Assembly: GCA_036502005.1 (NCBI GenBank)
Contig: DASXZH010000002.1
Location: 62,001 to 126,000 of the forward strand
Source of the DNA: DASXZH01 sp036502005
Lineage (GTDB): Bacteria; Armatimonadota; Fimbriimonadia; Fimbriimonadales; Fimbriimonadaceae
DNA: 64,000 bases
Direction: 5' to 3'
Below the pieces are notes generated by a model that was given only the letters and a program-made list of their open reading frames with translations, had not been told where the DNA came from and searched no databases. Below are positions 8,642 through 17,155 of the stretch, in pieces (within the stretch, counting starts at the first letter, position 1; each line of letters begins with the position of its first letter). The position numbers were made by a program, and so were the translations under genes.

Positions 8642-10045
8642 ATGCATTACCGTCGGATCTACATCCGAGATCTATTTCAAGAATCTCCGGGGGCCAAGGC
8701 TTCCGCTTATGGCTGGGTGAAAACCCGCCGCGATAGCAAAGGCATCAGCTTTGTTCAGCTTAGCGATGGCTCCTGTTTTAAGGACCTGCAGGTTGTAATT
8801 GATGCTGGCGCAATCCCCGAAGATGAACTCAAAAAGATCACAACCGGCGCGTGCGTGAGGTTTGACGGCAAGATTGTTGAGTCCCCCGCCGCCGGTCAGG
8901 CGGTTGAGCTTTCCGCCGAAGGCGTCGAAGTGTACGGCGAAGCCGATCCCACAACTTATCCCCTCCAGAAGAAGGGTGCTTCATTCGAGTTTCTGAGGGA
9001 GATCGCCCACCTGAGAACACGCGGGAACACGTTTGGCGCCGTGTTTCGGGTGAGGGCAGAAGCGGCCCAGGCCGTTCATCAGTTCTTTAGAGCACGCGGA
9101 TTCCATTACGTTCACACGCCGCTGATCACGGCCAGCGACGCAGAAGGCGCAGGCGCGATGTTTGCGGTTAGCACCTTGCTGGAACCAGAACACACGGCTG
9201 AAGGACCCGTTTGGAATCTCAAGTCCAAGAACCCGGTCGATGATTTTTTTTCCAAACCCGCCTTCCTAACCGTTTCCGGCCAACTTGAGGCAGAAACCTT
9301 GGCCCTTGGGCTCACCAATGTTTACACTTTTGGGCCAACGTTTCGAGCCGAAAACAGCAACTCAACGCGGCATCTCTCGGAGTTCTGGATGATCGAACCA
9401 GAAATGGCCTTCTGTGGACTTGAAGGCAACATGGCCCTCGCAGAGGAGTTTCTTCGAGAGACGATCAGCCATCTGCTTGACCGTTGCGTGCAAGATCTAG
9501 AGTTCTTCAATCAACGCATCGAACCCGATCTGTTGAAAACTCTCGACCATGTGGTCAAGAGCGACTTTGAAAGACTGACCTATACCGAGGCCGTCCGTAT
9601 GCTCATGGAAAGCGGCGAAAACTTTGAGTTTCCCGTTTCCTGGGGCGTGGATTTGCAGAGTGAGCACGAGCGCTGGCTCACGGAAACAAAAGTTGGCCGG
9701 CCGGTCATTCTCACCGATTATCCCAAGGATATCAAAGCCTTTTATATGCGCCAAAACGAGGACGGCAAAACAGTCCGGGCAATGGATGTTCTTGCCCCAC
9801 GCATTGGCGAGATCATCGGCGGTTCGCAACGTGAAGAGAGGCTTGACGTTTTAACAGACAGGATCCGCGAAATGGGCCTTCCGGAAGAAGCCTACTGGTG
9901 GTATCTGGATTTGAGACGATACGGAAGCGCGCCGCACGCTGGATTCGGCCTCGGGTTCGAAAGGTTTTTGATGTACTGCACTGGGATGAAGAATATTCGC
10001 GACGTGATCCCCTATTTCCGCGCGCCCGGAAGCGCCGACTTCTAA
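8642..10045 (+). CDS. asnS: Asparaginyl-tRNA synthetase
   Basis: A 467-residue class IIb synthetase, the normal length. An OB-fold anticodon-binding domain (about 15-110; GWVKTRRDSKGISFVQLSDG) is followed by the catalytic core. Motif 2 is FRAENSNSTRHLSEFWMIEP and motif 3 is GLGFERFLMY. The long insert and the RHLSEFWMIEPE pattern favour Asn over Asp. It charges tRNA-Asn in the cytoplasm. The next gene starts two bases downstream, so the ABC genes are likely cotranscribed. Confidence 0.95.
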   Translation: MHYRRIYIRDLFQESPGAKASAYGWVKTRRDSKGISFVQLSDGSCFKDLQVVIDAGAIPEDELKKITTGACVRFDGKIVESPAAGQAVELSAEGVEVYGEADPTTYPLQKKGASFEFLREIAHLRTRGNTFGAVFRVRAEAAQAVHQFFRARGFHYVHTPLITASDAEGAGAMFAVSTLLEPEHTAEGPVWNLKSKNPVDDFFSKPAFLTVSGQLEAETLALGLTNVYTFGPTFRAENSNSTRHLSEFWMIEPEMAFCGLEGNMALAEEFLRETISHLLDRCVQDLEFFNQRIEPDLLKTLDHVVKSDFERLTYTEAVRMLMESGENFEFPVSWGVDLQSEHERWLTETKVGRPVILTDYPKDIKAFYMRQNEDGKTVRAMDVLAPRIGEIIGGSQREERLDVLTDRIREMGLPEEAYWWYLDLRRYGSAPHAGFGLGFERFLMYCTGMKNIRDVIPYFRAPGSADF

Positions 10046-10046
10046 C

Positions 10047-11810
10047 GTGCGCTTTCTCGAAAATGTTTTCAAGCCTCTTGATCCGCGCGTAGCTTCGGAA
10101 CTTAAGAAGCAGCGCAAACCCATCGCCAAGGGACTTATTTGCGTTGCCGTAACCTCTTCTTTAGCGGGCGCCATGGTTCCGTTTGTAGGGTGGACTGTTA
10201 AGAGCGTTGAAGCGAAAGACAGCAGCCACCTGCTGCAACTGAGCGGCCTCATCGTTCTCATTTTCCTGATCAAATATTGGTTCACACGCGGGCAGACTTA
10301 CTACCTCTCGCAGGCCACCTCGCTCCTCACCACCGATTTAAGAATCCGCATTTTTGAGAAGCTGCAAAAGCTGCCCGTAAGCTATTTCAATCAAACGCGT
10401 TCCGGGATTATTCAAAGCGTTATCGATAACGATGTTGGCCTTTATCAATCGGCGGTCATGATCGTTCGGGATTCTATCGATGGCCCCGTTCGCGGCCTTA
10501 TCGCCTTGGTTTCTGTGGCCCTCATTCAATGGCAGTTGGCGGTTGTTGCCATTATTCTGCTGCCCTTTATGGCTGCGGTGATACAGAACAACGGCAAAAA
10601 GATGAAACTGGCCCAGGCTCAGGTTCAGGTCGATCAGGCGGAGTTGCAAGCCATGACCCAAGAGTCGCTTTACGGTGTTCGCGTTGTAAAGGCTTTTTCC
10701 GCCGAAGAGCGGGTTTCGCGCAGCTATGAAGAACTGGCGGAAGCAACGTACCGAAGCCAGATGTCGGCCGTCCATACAGTAGCAACCCTTCGGCCATTGG
10801 TGGAACTGATAGGCGGCGTTGCCCTGTCCCTGGTCCTCGTCGTTTGTGGTTTCATCTCGCTGCACACGCAGTTCGAGGCTGCGAAACTGGCAGCGGTGGT
10901 ATACGGATTGGAAGTTGTCAATTCTGGATTCCGAACTTTGGGCTACGTGAATAGCTCCTACAACTCGGTTCAGGCTGGCGCTTCTCGCATTTACGATGAG
11001 ATATTGGACCAGCCGGTAGAAAATCCTGATGAGCCCAACGCGATTGAACTCCCGGTTGCAAAGGGACTGATCGAGTTCAAGAACGTCTCTTTCACCTACG
11101 CTGATGGCACGGAAGCGTTGCGCGATATTAGTTTCACCATCGAACCGGGCACAAGCCTAGCCTTGGTCGGCAGCAGCGGCGCGGGGAAGAGCACCATCGC
11201 GGACCTACTCCTTCGTTTCTACAAGCCAACAAGCGGCCAAATCTTATTCGATGGCCACGATATTTCTGAACTCAAGCAAGAGTGGCTAAGAGCCCAAATC
11301 GGCGTTGTCCCACAACAAACCTTTTTGTTCGCCGGAACCATTGCCGACAACATTCGGCTCGGCAAAAACAACGCCACGGATTCCGAAGTTGAGGATGCCT
11401 CGAAAGCTGCCCATGCTTCTATATTTATCGATGGGGCGCCCAACGGATATGAAACAATCATAGGTGAATCTGGGGTTGGGCTAAGCGGCGGTGAAAAACA
11501 GCGTGTTGCCATTGCCAGGGCTCTCGTTCGCAAACCAACCGTTTTGCTCTTGGATGAGGCCACAAGCAGTTTGGATGCTGTCAGCGAAAAAGCCGTTCAA
11601 GAAGCCTTGAACGAGATCATGAAGCAGCGCACAACCCTTTTCATCGCCCACCGCCTTACTAGCGCTGCCCGCGCCGATAGAATTCTCATGCTTAGAAGAG
11701 GCGAGATCGTCGAAAGTGGCTCGCACCAAGAGCTCATGAAAAAGGAGGGCGCTTACGCGGCTATGTACAAAGCCTTCAGCAGCGGCGTCCTGGATGAATC
11801 CCTTGTCTGA
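10047..11810 (+). CDS. ABC exporter, fused permease/ATPase (MsbA-like)
   Basis: A 587-residue half-transporter: six-helix membrane domain (about 25-310) then the nucleotide-binding domain with Walker A GSSGAGKST (about 375), signature LSGGEKQR (about 480), Walker B VLLLDEAT and the H-loop IAHRLTSA. Homodimeric exporters of this type move lipids, lipid A precursors or drugs; the substrate cannot be told here. GTG start directly after the asnS stop. Confidence 0.92.
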   Translation: MRFLENVFKPLDPRVASELKKQRKPIAKGLICVAVTSSLAGAMVPFVGWTVKSVEAKDSSHLLQLSGLIVLIFLIKYWFTRGQTYYLSQATSLLTTDLRIRIFEKLQKLPVSYFNQTRSGIIQSVIDNDVGLYQSAVMIVRDSIDGPVRGLIALVSVALIQWQLAVVAIILLPFMAAVIQNNGKKMKLAQAQVQVDQAELQAMTQESLYGVRVVKAFSAEERVSRSYEELAEATYRSQMSAVHTVATLRPLVELIGGVALSLVLVVCGFISLHTQFEAAKLAAVVYGLEVVNSGFRTLGYVNSSYNSVQAGASRIYDEILDQPVENPDEPNAIELPVAKGLIEFKNVSFTYADGTEALRDISFTIEPGTSLALVGSSGAGKSTIADLLLRFYKPTSGQILFDGHDISELKQEWLRAQIGVVPQQTFLFAGTIADNIRLGKNNATDSEVEDASKAAHASIFIDGAPNGYETIIGESGVGLSGGEKQRVAIARALVRKPTVLLLDEATSSLDAVSEKAVQEALNEIMKQRTTLFIAHRLTSAARADRILMLRRGEIVESGSHQELMKKEGAYAAMYKAFSSGVLDESLV

Positions 11811-12567
11811 TTTCCTACTGAGCTGCAAGAGTTTGGCCTGCGGCTACCGAGGCCGTCAGGTCTTACACGACATCAATTTCGATCTTGCCCCTGGCGATGT
11901 TGTAGCCCTGCTTGGCCCGAACGGCAGCGGCAAATCGACCCTGCTTCGGACCCTTATTCGCTCTCTTGCAGCCCAGTCCGGTTCCGTAACGGTGCAGGGC
12001 ATCTCGATCGAGAAGATGGATTTCAAAACACTTGCCGGCAAAGTGGCATTCGTCCCTCAGGATGAATATGCGGCCTATCCGTTCACGGTTCGGGAGGTGG
12101 TGATGATGGGGCGCTTGCCAATATCTTCGGGGTTATTCGACTCGAAAGAGGACGCCGCTGCTGCTGAAGAAGCGATGGCTCAAGCGGACTGCTGGGACCT
12201 GCGGGGCCGGTCCATTCTGGAACTAAGCGGCGGCGAGCGTCAGCGAGTCTGGATCGCGCGCGCATTGGCCCAGTCTGCGCCCGTTTTGCTGCTGGATGAG
12301 CCCAGTTCGCATTTGGACGTGGCACACCAGGTCACACTTGTAAAGCTGCTTCGCAATCTTAGCGAGAAAGGTTTGGCTATCTTGGCGGCGGTTCACGATT
12401 TGAATCTGGCGGCAACCCTTGCTCCCCGCGCGATTTTGATTAGCGAAGGAACGATCGGGATGGATTCGAGCACGGAAGATGTTCTCAACAGCTTGATTTT
12501 GGAAAAGGTTTATGGTGTTGAGTTTGAGCGTTTGCCGGGGGCTCGAACCAGGGTTTTTCCGAAATAG
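11794..12567 (+). CDS. ABC transporter ATP-binding protein (FecE/HmuV type)
   Basis: A 257-residue ATPase with Walker A GPNGSGKST (about 41), VPQDEY Q-loop, signature LSGGERQR (about 144), Walker B VLLLDEPSSHLD and the switch histidine in AAVHDLNLAA. Sequence style matches iron-siderophore, haem or cobalamin importers. No permease or binding protein gene is adjacent, so its partners must lie elsewhere. The 5' end overlaps the exporter gene by 17 bp, implying coupled translation. Confidence 0.88.
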   Translation: MNPLSDFLLSCKSLACGYRGRQVLHDINFDLAPGDVVALLGPNGSGKSTLLRTLIRSLAAQSGSVTVQGISIEKMDFKTLAGKVAFVPQDEYAAYPFTVREVVMMGRLPISSGLFDSKEDAAAAEEAMAQADCWDLRGRSILELSGGERQRVWIARALAQSAPVLLLDEPSSHLDVAHQVTLVKLLRNLSEKGLAILAAVHDLNLAATLAPRAILISEGTIGMDSSTEDVLNSLILEKVYGVEFERLPGARTRVFPK

Positions 12568-12808
12568 CTTGTGGATGCGACCTTCGGACCGCGCTCAGCC
12601 CGCGCAACAACTTGGAATTTGCGCCTTTTAATATTTTGCTGGTGCAAGACACCAAACCAATCGGCTCTACTGAAGCCGCAATTCCGAAATCTACTCACGC
12701 CGGCAGTTGGGCCGAAGGCGAAACTGCTGGAAGCATGTCCGAACTCCTAGCACGCCGGAGGTGGTGCTACAACTTTCGATGCTCTTTCGTGCTAAAATTA
12801 GCGTTCGC

Positions 12809-12894
12809 GCGCGGGTGGTGGAATTGGTAGACACGCTACCTTGAGGTGGTAGTGCTCACAAGGCGTGAAGGTTCGAGTCCTTTCCCGCGCACCA
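12809..12894 (+). tRNA. tRNA-Leu (anticodon GAG), CCA encoded
   Basis: Acceptor arms gcgcggg (12809-12815) and cccgcgc (12884-12890), discriminator A, encoded CCA. The anticodon loop contains ttGAGgt, and a long variable arm and the T-loop gttcgagtcc are present. A TAAAAT element lies at 12793-12798. Bases 12857-12888 are repeated exactly at 27171-27202, making this gene the likely integration site of a genomic island. Confidence 0.95.
12857..12888 (+). repeat. Left copy of 32-bp direct repeat (candidate att site in tRNA-Leu)
   Basis: These 32 bases in the 3' half of tRNA-Leu (variable arm, T-arm and part of the acceptor stem) are identical to 27171-27202 in the same orientation. tRNA 3' ends are the classic attB of tyrosine recombinases. 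The repeat spacing is 14,314 bp. Confidence 0.75.
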
Positions 12895-12977
12895 GATTTA
12901 GGTTTGACCTTTCGTTTATTTCAACCAAACTTGAGCCGTGAGAAACCTCTACCCCACGAGGTCCGGTGGAAGCACTC

Positions 12978-13017
12978 AATAAAAAACCAGGCGACATGAA
13001 CAATAGTTCATGCCGCC
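12978..13017 (-). terminator. Rho-independent terminator of thioredoxin gene cluster
   Basis: On the minus strand, a 12-bp stem (13017-13006 with 13001-12990, one mismatch) and a 4-nt loop are followed by TGG and six Ts (12986-12981). It lies 40 bases beyond the stop of the thioredoxin gene at 13057 and faces the end of tRNA-Leu. Confidence 0.85.
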
Positions 13018-13056
13018 CATCCTTTTGGATTTTTCCTGGCATTTGCCAGCTTGCAT

Positions 13057-14181
13057 TTAGCCTTTGGAAGCTTTAAGACCCTCCAATCGATCTCGCATCT
13101 TCTTAACGTCGCCGGGGAGTATGGAGCCAGAATACTGCCCTGCTTTAATCGCTTTATCGCCAAGCTCGATTGCCTTTTCCTCGGAAGATACTGCGTTAGC
13201 AGCATCGCCAAGCTTAACGTAAAACTTGGCAAGCTTGTCGTAAGCGAATGGCAGGATTGCATCGGGGCTGCTGATCTCTTCCAGGGTATAAGTAACGCCT
13301 AGCCGATAGAAATCGGTCGGAAGCCCATCTTCATCGGCGCATTGGCCGATCGTATAAGCAGCCATTTCAGCCGAATCCTTATGCCAACCCTTCAGAAAAT
13401 CAAGAGCCTTGTTTGGATCCATAGCGGTTAGGGCCTTAAACTTGTCCATATAAAGATTAGTCTTTAGCACCGGAACCGCCTTAACTCCTGCATCGACCAA
13501 CGGGATCACGGCGGCATAGTCCTTTGCAGCCATTGCTTTCTTAATGGGATCCATAACTGCCTTCCACGAGGCCGCCCTTGCCGCATTAGCCTGCATTTTC
13601 TTGTCGTAGTCCTTTGCATAGGCCGCTTGGTCGTAAGTGCCTGCCAAAACCTGATCGATTGTTTTTTCGATGACGTAAGGATGGCCGATCCATATAACCT
13701 GGCCCTTCTTGATGAGGAATGCAGTAGGAATGCCATCCTGCCCGGCGGCCTTCATCCAGTTCTTGGCCATGTAGCCGTCGCTCGTATCGGCGGCGATGTT
13801 GTATGACATCTTGTCCCCCATGTCGGCGACGAACTGCTTCACCTTAGTTAAGACTTCGCTGGCGGCAAGCGGTGTCTCGCTTTCGGAATTTTCCCAGACG
13901 TCGAAGCTATCAAAGGTGACCTTGCCCGCGTACTTTTTCGCCATTTCGGAGAGGTGTGGCATCATTTGGCGGCACGGCCCACACCAGGTTGCCCAGAACT
14001 CGACCACGTAGATCTTATCGGTGTCGAAGTTCTCGGTGGGCGTTCCTTTGATCCAAGTAGAGACTTTGAGCTGGGGCGCTGGGTTCCCAACTGTGAGAGT
14101 AACACCCGATTGCCCGAAGGCGAGAGACATGGAGCACGCGGTAATGGCAGCAAGTGCCAATGTTCTTATTTTCATCTTCAT
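13057..14181 (-). CDS. Exported thioredoxin-like (TlpA-type) protein with helical C-terminus
   Basis: A 374-residue protein: signal peptide (residues 1-23, ending SLAFG), thioredoxin fold at about 28-190 with active site FWATWCGPCR (about 67) and the cis-proline region GIPTAFLIKKGQ. A 180-residue alpha-helical C-terminal domain resembling degenerate TPRs follows. Expected to be a periplasmic thiol-disulfide oxidoreductase. ATG at 14181 has AAGGAAAG upstream. Palindrome A (14258-14289) lies 92 bases (centre) before the start. It has the same architecture as the 15.9-17.0 kb gene; both are probably targets of the regulator at 17156. Confidence 0.87.
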   Translation of the reverse strand: MKMKIRTLALAAITACSMSLAFGQSGVTLTVGNPAPQLKVSTWIKGTPTENFDTDKIYVVEFWATWCGPCRQMMPHLSEMAKKYAGKVTFDSFDVWENSESETPLAASEVLTKVKQFVADMGDKMSYNIAADTSDGYMAKNWMKAAGQDGIPTAFLIKKGQVIWIGHPYVIEKTIDQVLAGTYDQAAYAKDYDKKMQANAARAASWKAVMDPIKKAMAAKDYAAVIPLVDAGVKAVPVLKTNLYMDKFKALTAMDPNKALDFLKGWHKDSAEMAAYTIGQCADEDGLPTDFYRLGVTYTLEEISSPDAILPFAYDKLAKFYVKLGDAANAVSSEEKAIELGDKAIKAGQYSGSILPGDVKKMRDRLEGLKASKG

Positions 14182-14257
14182 CTTTCCTTAACTTCAAGCT
14201 ATATTGTATAAATATTTGTGGCCTCACGGAAGAGTATCCACGGAAATTGGCGCCACA

Positions 14258-14289
14258 ACTGCCCAATCCCTTTTGAGTCATTGGGCAGT
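14258..14289. promoter_or_regulatory. Palindrome A: ACTGCCCAAT-N12-ATTGGGCAGT
   Basis: Perfect 10-bp arms at 14258-14267 and 14280-14289 with a 12-nt spacer. The same arm sequence and spacer length occur at 17103-17134 and 26969-27000. It lies upstream of the leftward thioredoxin gene (start 14181), with TACAAT-like -10 material in between. No T-run follows on either strand, so I favour an operator over a terminator. Confidence 0.7.
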
Positions 14290-14347
14290 ATTTCTAAGAA
14301 TATTCTCATAGAATCTGAAGCATCCAGGCGCGCCTTTTCGTTAACAT

Positions 14348-14494
14348 CTACTTCGCAACCGTAGTCGAAACGGTTAGGTTTTTTGTCTCCGGCGTTAGGC
14401 AAGTGTTGTCGTTGCAACCCTGCCCAGTAACGGTGAGCATCATTGAAACCTTTCGTGGTTTGTGGTTCGGCGCGAATCTTATAGTCCACCTCTG
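14348..14494 (-). pseudogene. Remnant of DsbD-type N-terminal (DsbD-alpha) domain
   Basis: Directly after the TAA of the thioredoxin gene (14497..14495) and in the same frame, the next 48 codons read QRWTIRFAPNHKPRK and then MLTVTGQGCNDNTCLTPET, ending at TAG (14350..14348). The GQGCNDNTCLTPE stretch matches the YQaCdd..ClpP signature of DsbD-alpha domains, including both cysteines. It has no start of its own. Either the C-terminal piece of a deleted gene was fused here, or the upstream gene once read through into it. The rest of the 14182-14494 gap holds palindrome A. Confidence 0.6.
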
Positions 14495-15820
14495 TTACTT
14501 CAAGGTGTAACCTTCAGAGAAGTTGTGGTATGCGTTCTCAAAGTAGTCCGGCACGATCTCGGTCACTTTCTTAAAGGACGGCACCGATAGGAACCTTGTC
14601 CCCACGAGCGCCTTTTGCACGGCTGCTTTCCGTTCTTCCTCGCTGAGATTGGAGGTTTGCTCGAGGACGGCGTTCGCGAAGCCTCCAGCGATCGATTCGC
14701 GTGTGACAACCCCGGGCCGGAACGTAGTTAAACCGTCTCCATGACAGGATGTTTGATACCGATCCGGAAGCTCAAATTCAAAAATGCGGTGGAGGGCGTG
14801 GAATTGAGCGACTTTATCGGATTTGTCCGCTATCCCCAGTGCCACGCTCTTTTGAATCGTGTCCAATGCATCAGGGGTCATCGGAAGATAGCCGTGTTGG
14901 TCATATGGGCTGAGATGCCCTTCTTCTTCGACAACCTTACCGAAACACTCCAGAGCACTATAAGGATCCCTGTTTATGGAAGTTTCGATGACCGCTTTCA
15001 TGATGAACGCCTGCTGAAGCATTTCACCTTGGAGGTGATACTTCGCGATGAGGTTATCCACATCTGCGGTGGTCATCTTCGTGTTAAGTTTGTAATCTTG
15101 GGCAAGATTGTTCTCCATTTCATCAACCCCTTCGCGTGCATCAAGATAAGCGAGGAATTTGCTTGAGTCAGAGGGGTCGAGCTTTCGTAATTCGGCGATC
15201 TTTGAAGCGTGAAACCTCCATAGGAGGTCAGCCCGGATCTCTTTCATACCGCTAACCATTGCCTCGGCTTTCGCTTGCCCGGTAAGGGTTGAAGCCTTAG
15301 CCAACGCATCGCGGAAGAGCTTTCCTCTTTCGATGAGTGGCTGAATGCCGGTCCAAAATGTCTCCGGAGTATTCGTGGAGTCTGAATAGGTCGCCCACCC
15401 ATAGGCCTGACCTTCAGGCGTTGTAAGGATAACGGAGGGAAAGGAACCGACCTGAAACTGCTTCTGTAACGCCCGATACCGTGCTTTTCGTTCGGGTGAC
15501 AGCCCCCTTCTGAGGTCGTCGATATCCACGCATATGAACTCCTTTTGGGCCAAAGCGTTAAAGGCCTTCTGAGTAAAAACTTTTTCCTTCAGCTGCCTGC
15601 ACGGGGCGCACCAGTCGCTTCCACCAAAGTCGATGAGCATATCCTCGCCTGTAGCAAGAGCCTTCGCTTTGGCAGCGTTATATTCCGCGTACCAGCCGTC
15701 GTGCGACATATCGGTTTCGGGTTTTAGAGGCTTTACCGATTGTTGGGTTTGAGCGAACGAGACCGATGCGCAAGGTAGCACCGTTCCGAGCGCCGCCAAT
15801 AAGATGTATTTATATTTCAT
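14495..15820 (-). CDS. Exported thioredoxin-domain protein, WCAPC
   Basis: A 441-residue protein: signal peptide (to about residue 23, SVSFA), thioredoxin domain with LIDFGGSDWCAPCRQLK (about 62-78) and GSFPSVILTTPEG, then a long helical region (200-441). The FGGSDWC context and the VDIDDL strand resemble DUF255/thioredoxin-7-like folds more than TlpA. It is paralogous to the gene at 21702, sharing FPSV(I/F)L.TPEG.AY.WAT and the DVD.LI.KY.L.GE segment. Likely periplasmic. A DsbD-like fragment follows in frame after its stop. Confidence 0.85.
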   Translation of the reverse strand: MKYKYILLAALGTVLPCASVSFAQTQQSVKPLKPETDMSHDGWYAEYNAAKAKALATGEDMLIDFGGSDWCAPCRQLKEKVFTQKAFNALAQKEFICVDIDDLRRGLSPERKARYRALQKQFQVGSFPSVILTTPEGQAYGWATYSDSTNTPETFWTGIQPLIERGKLFRDALAKASTLTGQAKAEAMVSGMKEIRADLLWRFHASKIAELRKLDPSDSSKFLAYLDAREGVDEMENNLAQDYKLNTKMTTADVDNLIAKYHLQGEMLQQAFIMKAVIETSINRDPYSALECFGKVVEEEGHLSPYDQHGYLPMTPDALDTIQKSVALGIADKSDKVAQFHALHRIFEFELPDRYQTSCHGDGLTTFRPGVVTRESIAGGFANAVLEQTSNLSEEERKAAVQKALVGTRFLSVPSFKKVTEIVPDYFENAYHNFSEGYTLK

Positions 15821-15899
15821 GCTTTCTTTCTCAGTGGGAGATTCTTGAAACTAGGATTCTGGGTAGCTCTAGCTGCCTGCGGAGGCGTTCTTTGCAGCG

Positions 15900-17030
15900 T
15901 CAAAGCCTCTGCTGCTTGAGGTTTGCCTTGTACTCCTTCAGCTTTGTTTTGGCGTCGGTCTTCTGTTTCGGTTGAGCCTCTCGAATTGGATCATCCATGG
16001 ACTTAATAACTTTTTGCTCGGTCTCAACAGCCTTGGCGTAGTTGCCGCTCTTGGCAAAAGCCTCGGCAAGCATGTCCCCTTCATAGCCTTCGTCAAAGTC
16101 CACGCATTTCATCCCTGCGCTGATCAACTCAACGGCCATTGCATAGTCCGGATTAGAAGACTTGTCCTCAAGGATGCGCCGGCCCATCATGTTGATAAGG
16201 AGCACGGGAGCATTCGGGTGGGAATGCATGATCTCGTGAGCATAGGCGCGTCCCTTTTCGCGATCCATTTTGTCCAAAGCTGCATATTTCAGCGGAATCA
16301 TGTAGTCGTCAAAAATGGGCATGAGTTTAAGGCCGTGGTCGCTTGCCGCTAAAGCGCCAGCGTAGTCGCCGCTGTTTAGATCTGCCTCCGCTACCTTCTG
16401 ATCTTGGTCCAATTCCTTAAGGTTTGCTCGGTAATCGGCTTTGATCTTAGCCGCCACTTCCGCTGTAAGCTGATGATTAACAACCAGAGGGACGACCTTG
16501 TCCAGGCCAGTAAAGGGAACTCCGATCCAAGCGATCTTTCCTTCTTGGTCGACCACAAACGCTGTTGGAATGCCATTCTGGCCGGCCGCCGTCATCCAGT
16601 CTTTGCCGGTTTCCCCCGCCTTTTGGTCCATACCGACCGTGTAGTTCATCATGTCGTGAGCGTTACTGACCAGGGATTTGACCTTGCGAGTGTAGTCCAG
16701 CGTTTTATCTCGCATTTCGAGTGTTTCCCAAATGCTGATCGAGGCGACCGACACATCTTTGTTGTCTTCCGCCAGCTGGCTTAGATGGGGCATGCTCATG
16801 CGGCAGGGACCGCACCAGGTGGCCCAAAACTCCACGACGTGAACCTTTCCGTCGCCGAACGCGCCAGGGGCTCGACCTTTAAGCCAATCCACTCCAGATA
16901 GGGATGGGGCAGGATCGCCAACTTTAAGGGTCACCGTTTTCTTTGCATCCTGCGAGGTTTGGGCAGCAGCGACAGTTATGCTAAAGCAGGCAAGCGCGAA
17001 TGCGAGGGGACGAACACAAGGAAGTTTCAT
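15900..17030 (-). CDS. Exported thioredoxin-like (TlpA-type) protein
   Basis: A 376-residue protein; signal peptide MKLPCVRPLAFALACFS onward, thioredoxin domain with VVEFWATWCGPCRMSMPHL and cis-Pro region GIPTAFVVDQEG, and a helical C-terminal half. It is a paralogue of the 13057-14181 product across its full length. ATG at 17030 is preferred over an upstream TTG because it has AAGGT eight bases before it and starts the signal peptide. Palindrome B is centred 88 bases upstream, between this gene and the divergent regulator. Confidence 0.87.
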   Translation of the reverse strand: MKLPCVRPLAFALACFSITVAAAQTSQDAKKTVTLKVGDPAPSLSGVDWLKGRAPGAFGDGKVHVVEFWATWCGPCRMSMPHLSQLAEDNKDVSVASISIWETLEMRDKTLDYTRKVKSLVSNAHDMMNYTVGMDQKAGETGKDWMTAAGQNGIPTAFVVDQEGKIAWIGVPFTGLDKVVPLVVNHQLTAEVAAKIKADYRANLKELDQDQKVAEADLNSGDYAGALAASDHGLKLMPIFDDYMIPLKYAALDKMDREKGRAYAHEIMHSHPNAPVLLINMMGRRILEDKSSNPDYAMAVELISAGMKCVDFDEGYEGDMLAEAFAKSGNYAKAVETEQKVIKSMDDPIREAQPKQKTDAKTKLKEYKANLKQQRL

Positions 17031-17102
17031 AGTTTTTACCTTGTTTACTTTATACAAAAAAATGGGAAGCCATGAGAGCTGCTCTTTAACAAAGCCTTTC
17101 TA

Positions 17103-17134
17103 TCTGCCCAATTGACTCCGCACTATTGGGCAGT
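17103..17134. promoter_or_regulatory. Palindrome B overlapping the promoter of the XRE-cupin gene
   Basis: CTGCCCAAT (17104-17112) and ATTGGGCAG (17125-17133) with a 12-nt spacer. A rightward promoter, TTGACT (17112-17117), 18 bp, TAGAAT (17136-17141), is built into it: the -35 lies in the spacer and the right arm lies between -35 and -10. Binding here would block the regulator gene, which starts at 17156, and could act from upstream on the divergent thioredoxin gene. This fits an autoregulated operator. Confidence 0.75.
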
Positions 17135-17155
17135 TTAGAATATAAACTGGGGCCT

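Noticed and set aside
8366..8647. Long minus-strand frames opposite the Ala/Lys/Pro-rich gene
   Set aside because: Mirror of the repetitive GCC/AAG codons; the plus frame has a promoter and plausible N-terminus.
12836..13042. 68-codon minus frame over tRNA-Leu
   Set aside because: Overlaps the tRNA and the terminator; no coding character.
14258..14289. Palindromes A-C as transcription terminators
   Set aside because: The spacer length is constant, no T-runs follow, and copy B lies inside a promoter, which fits operators better.
14199..14489. 96-codon open frame on the minus strand between thioredoxin genes
   Set aside because: The neighbouring frame encodes the DsbD-like remnant with family motifs; this frame does not.
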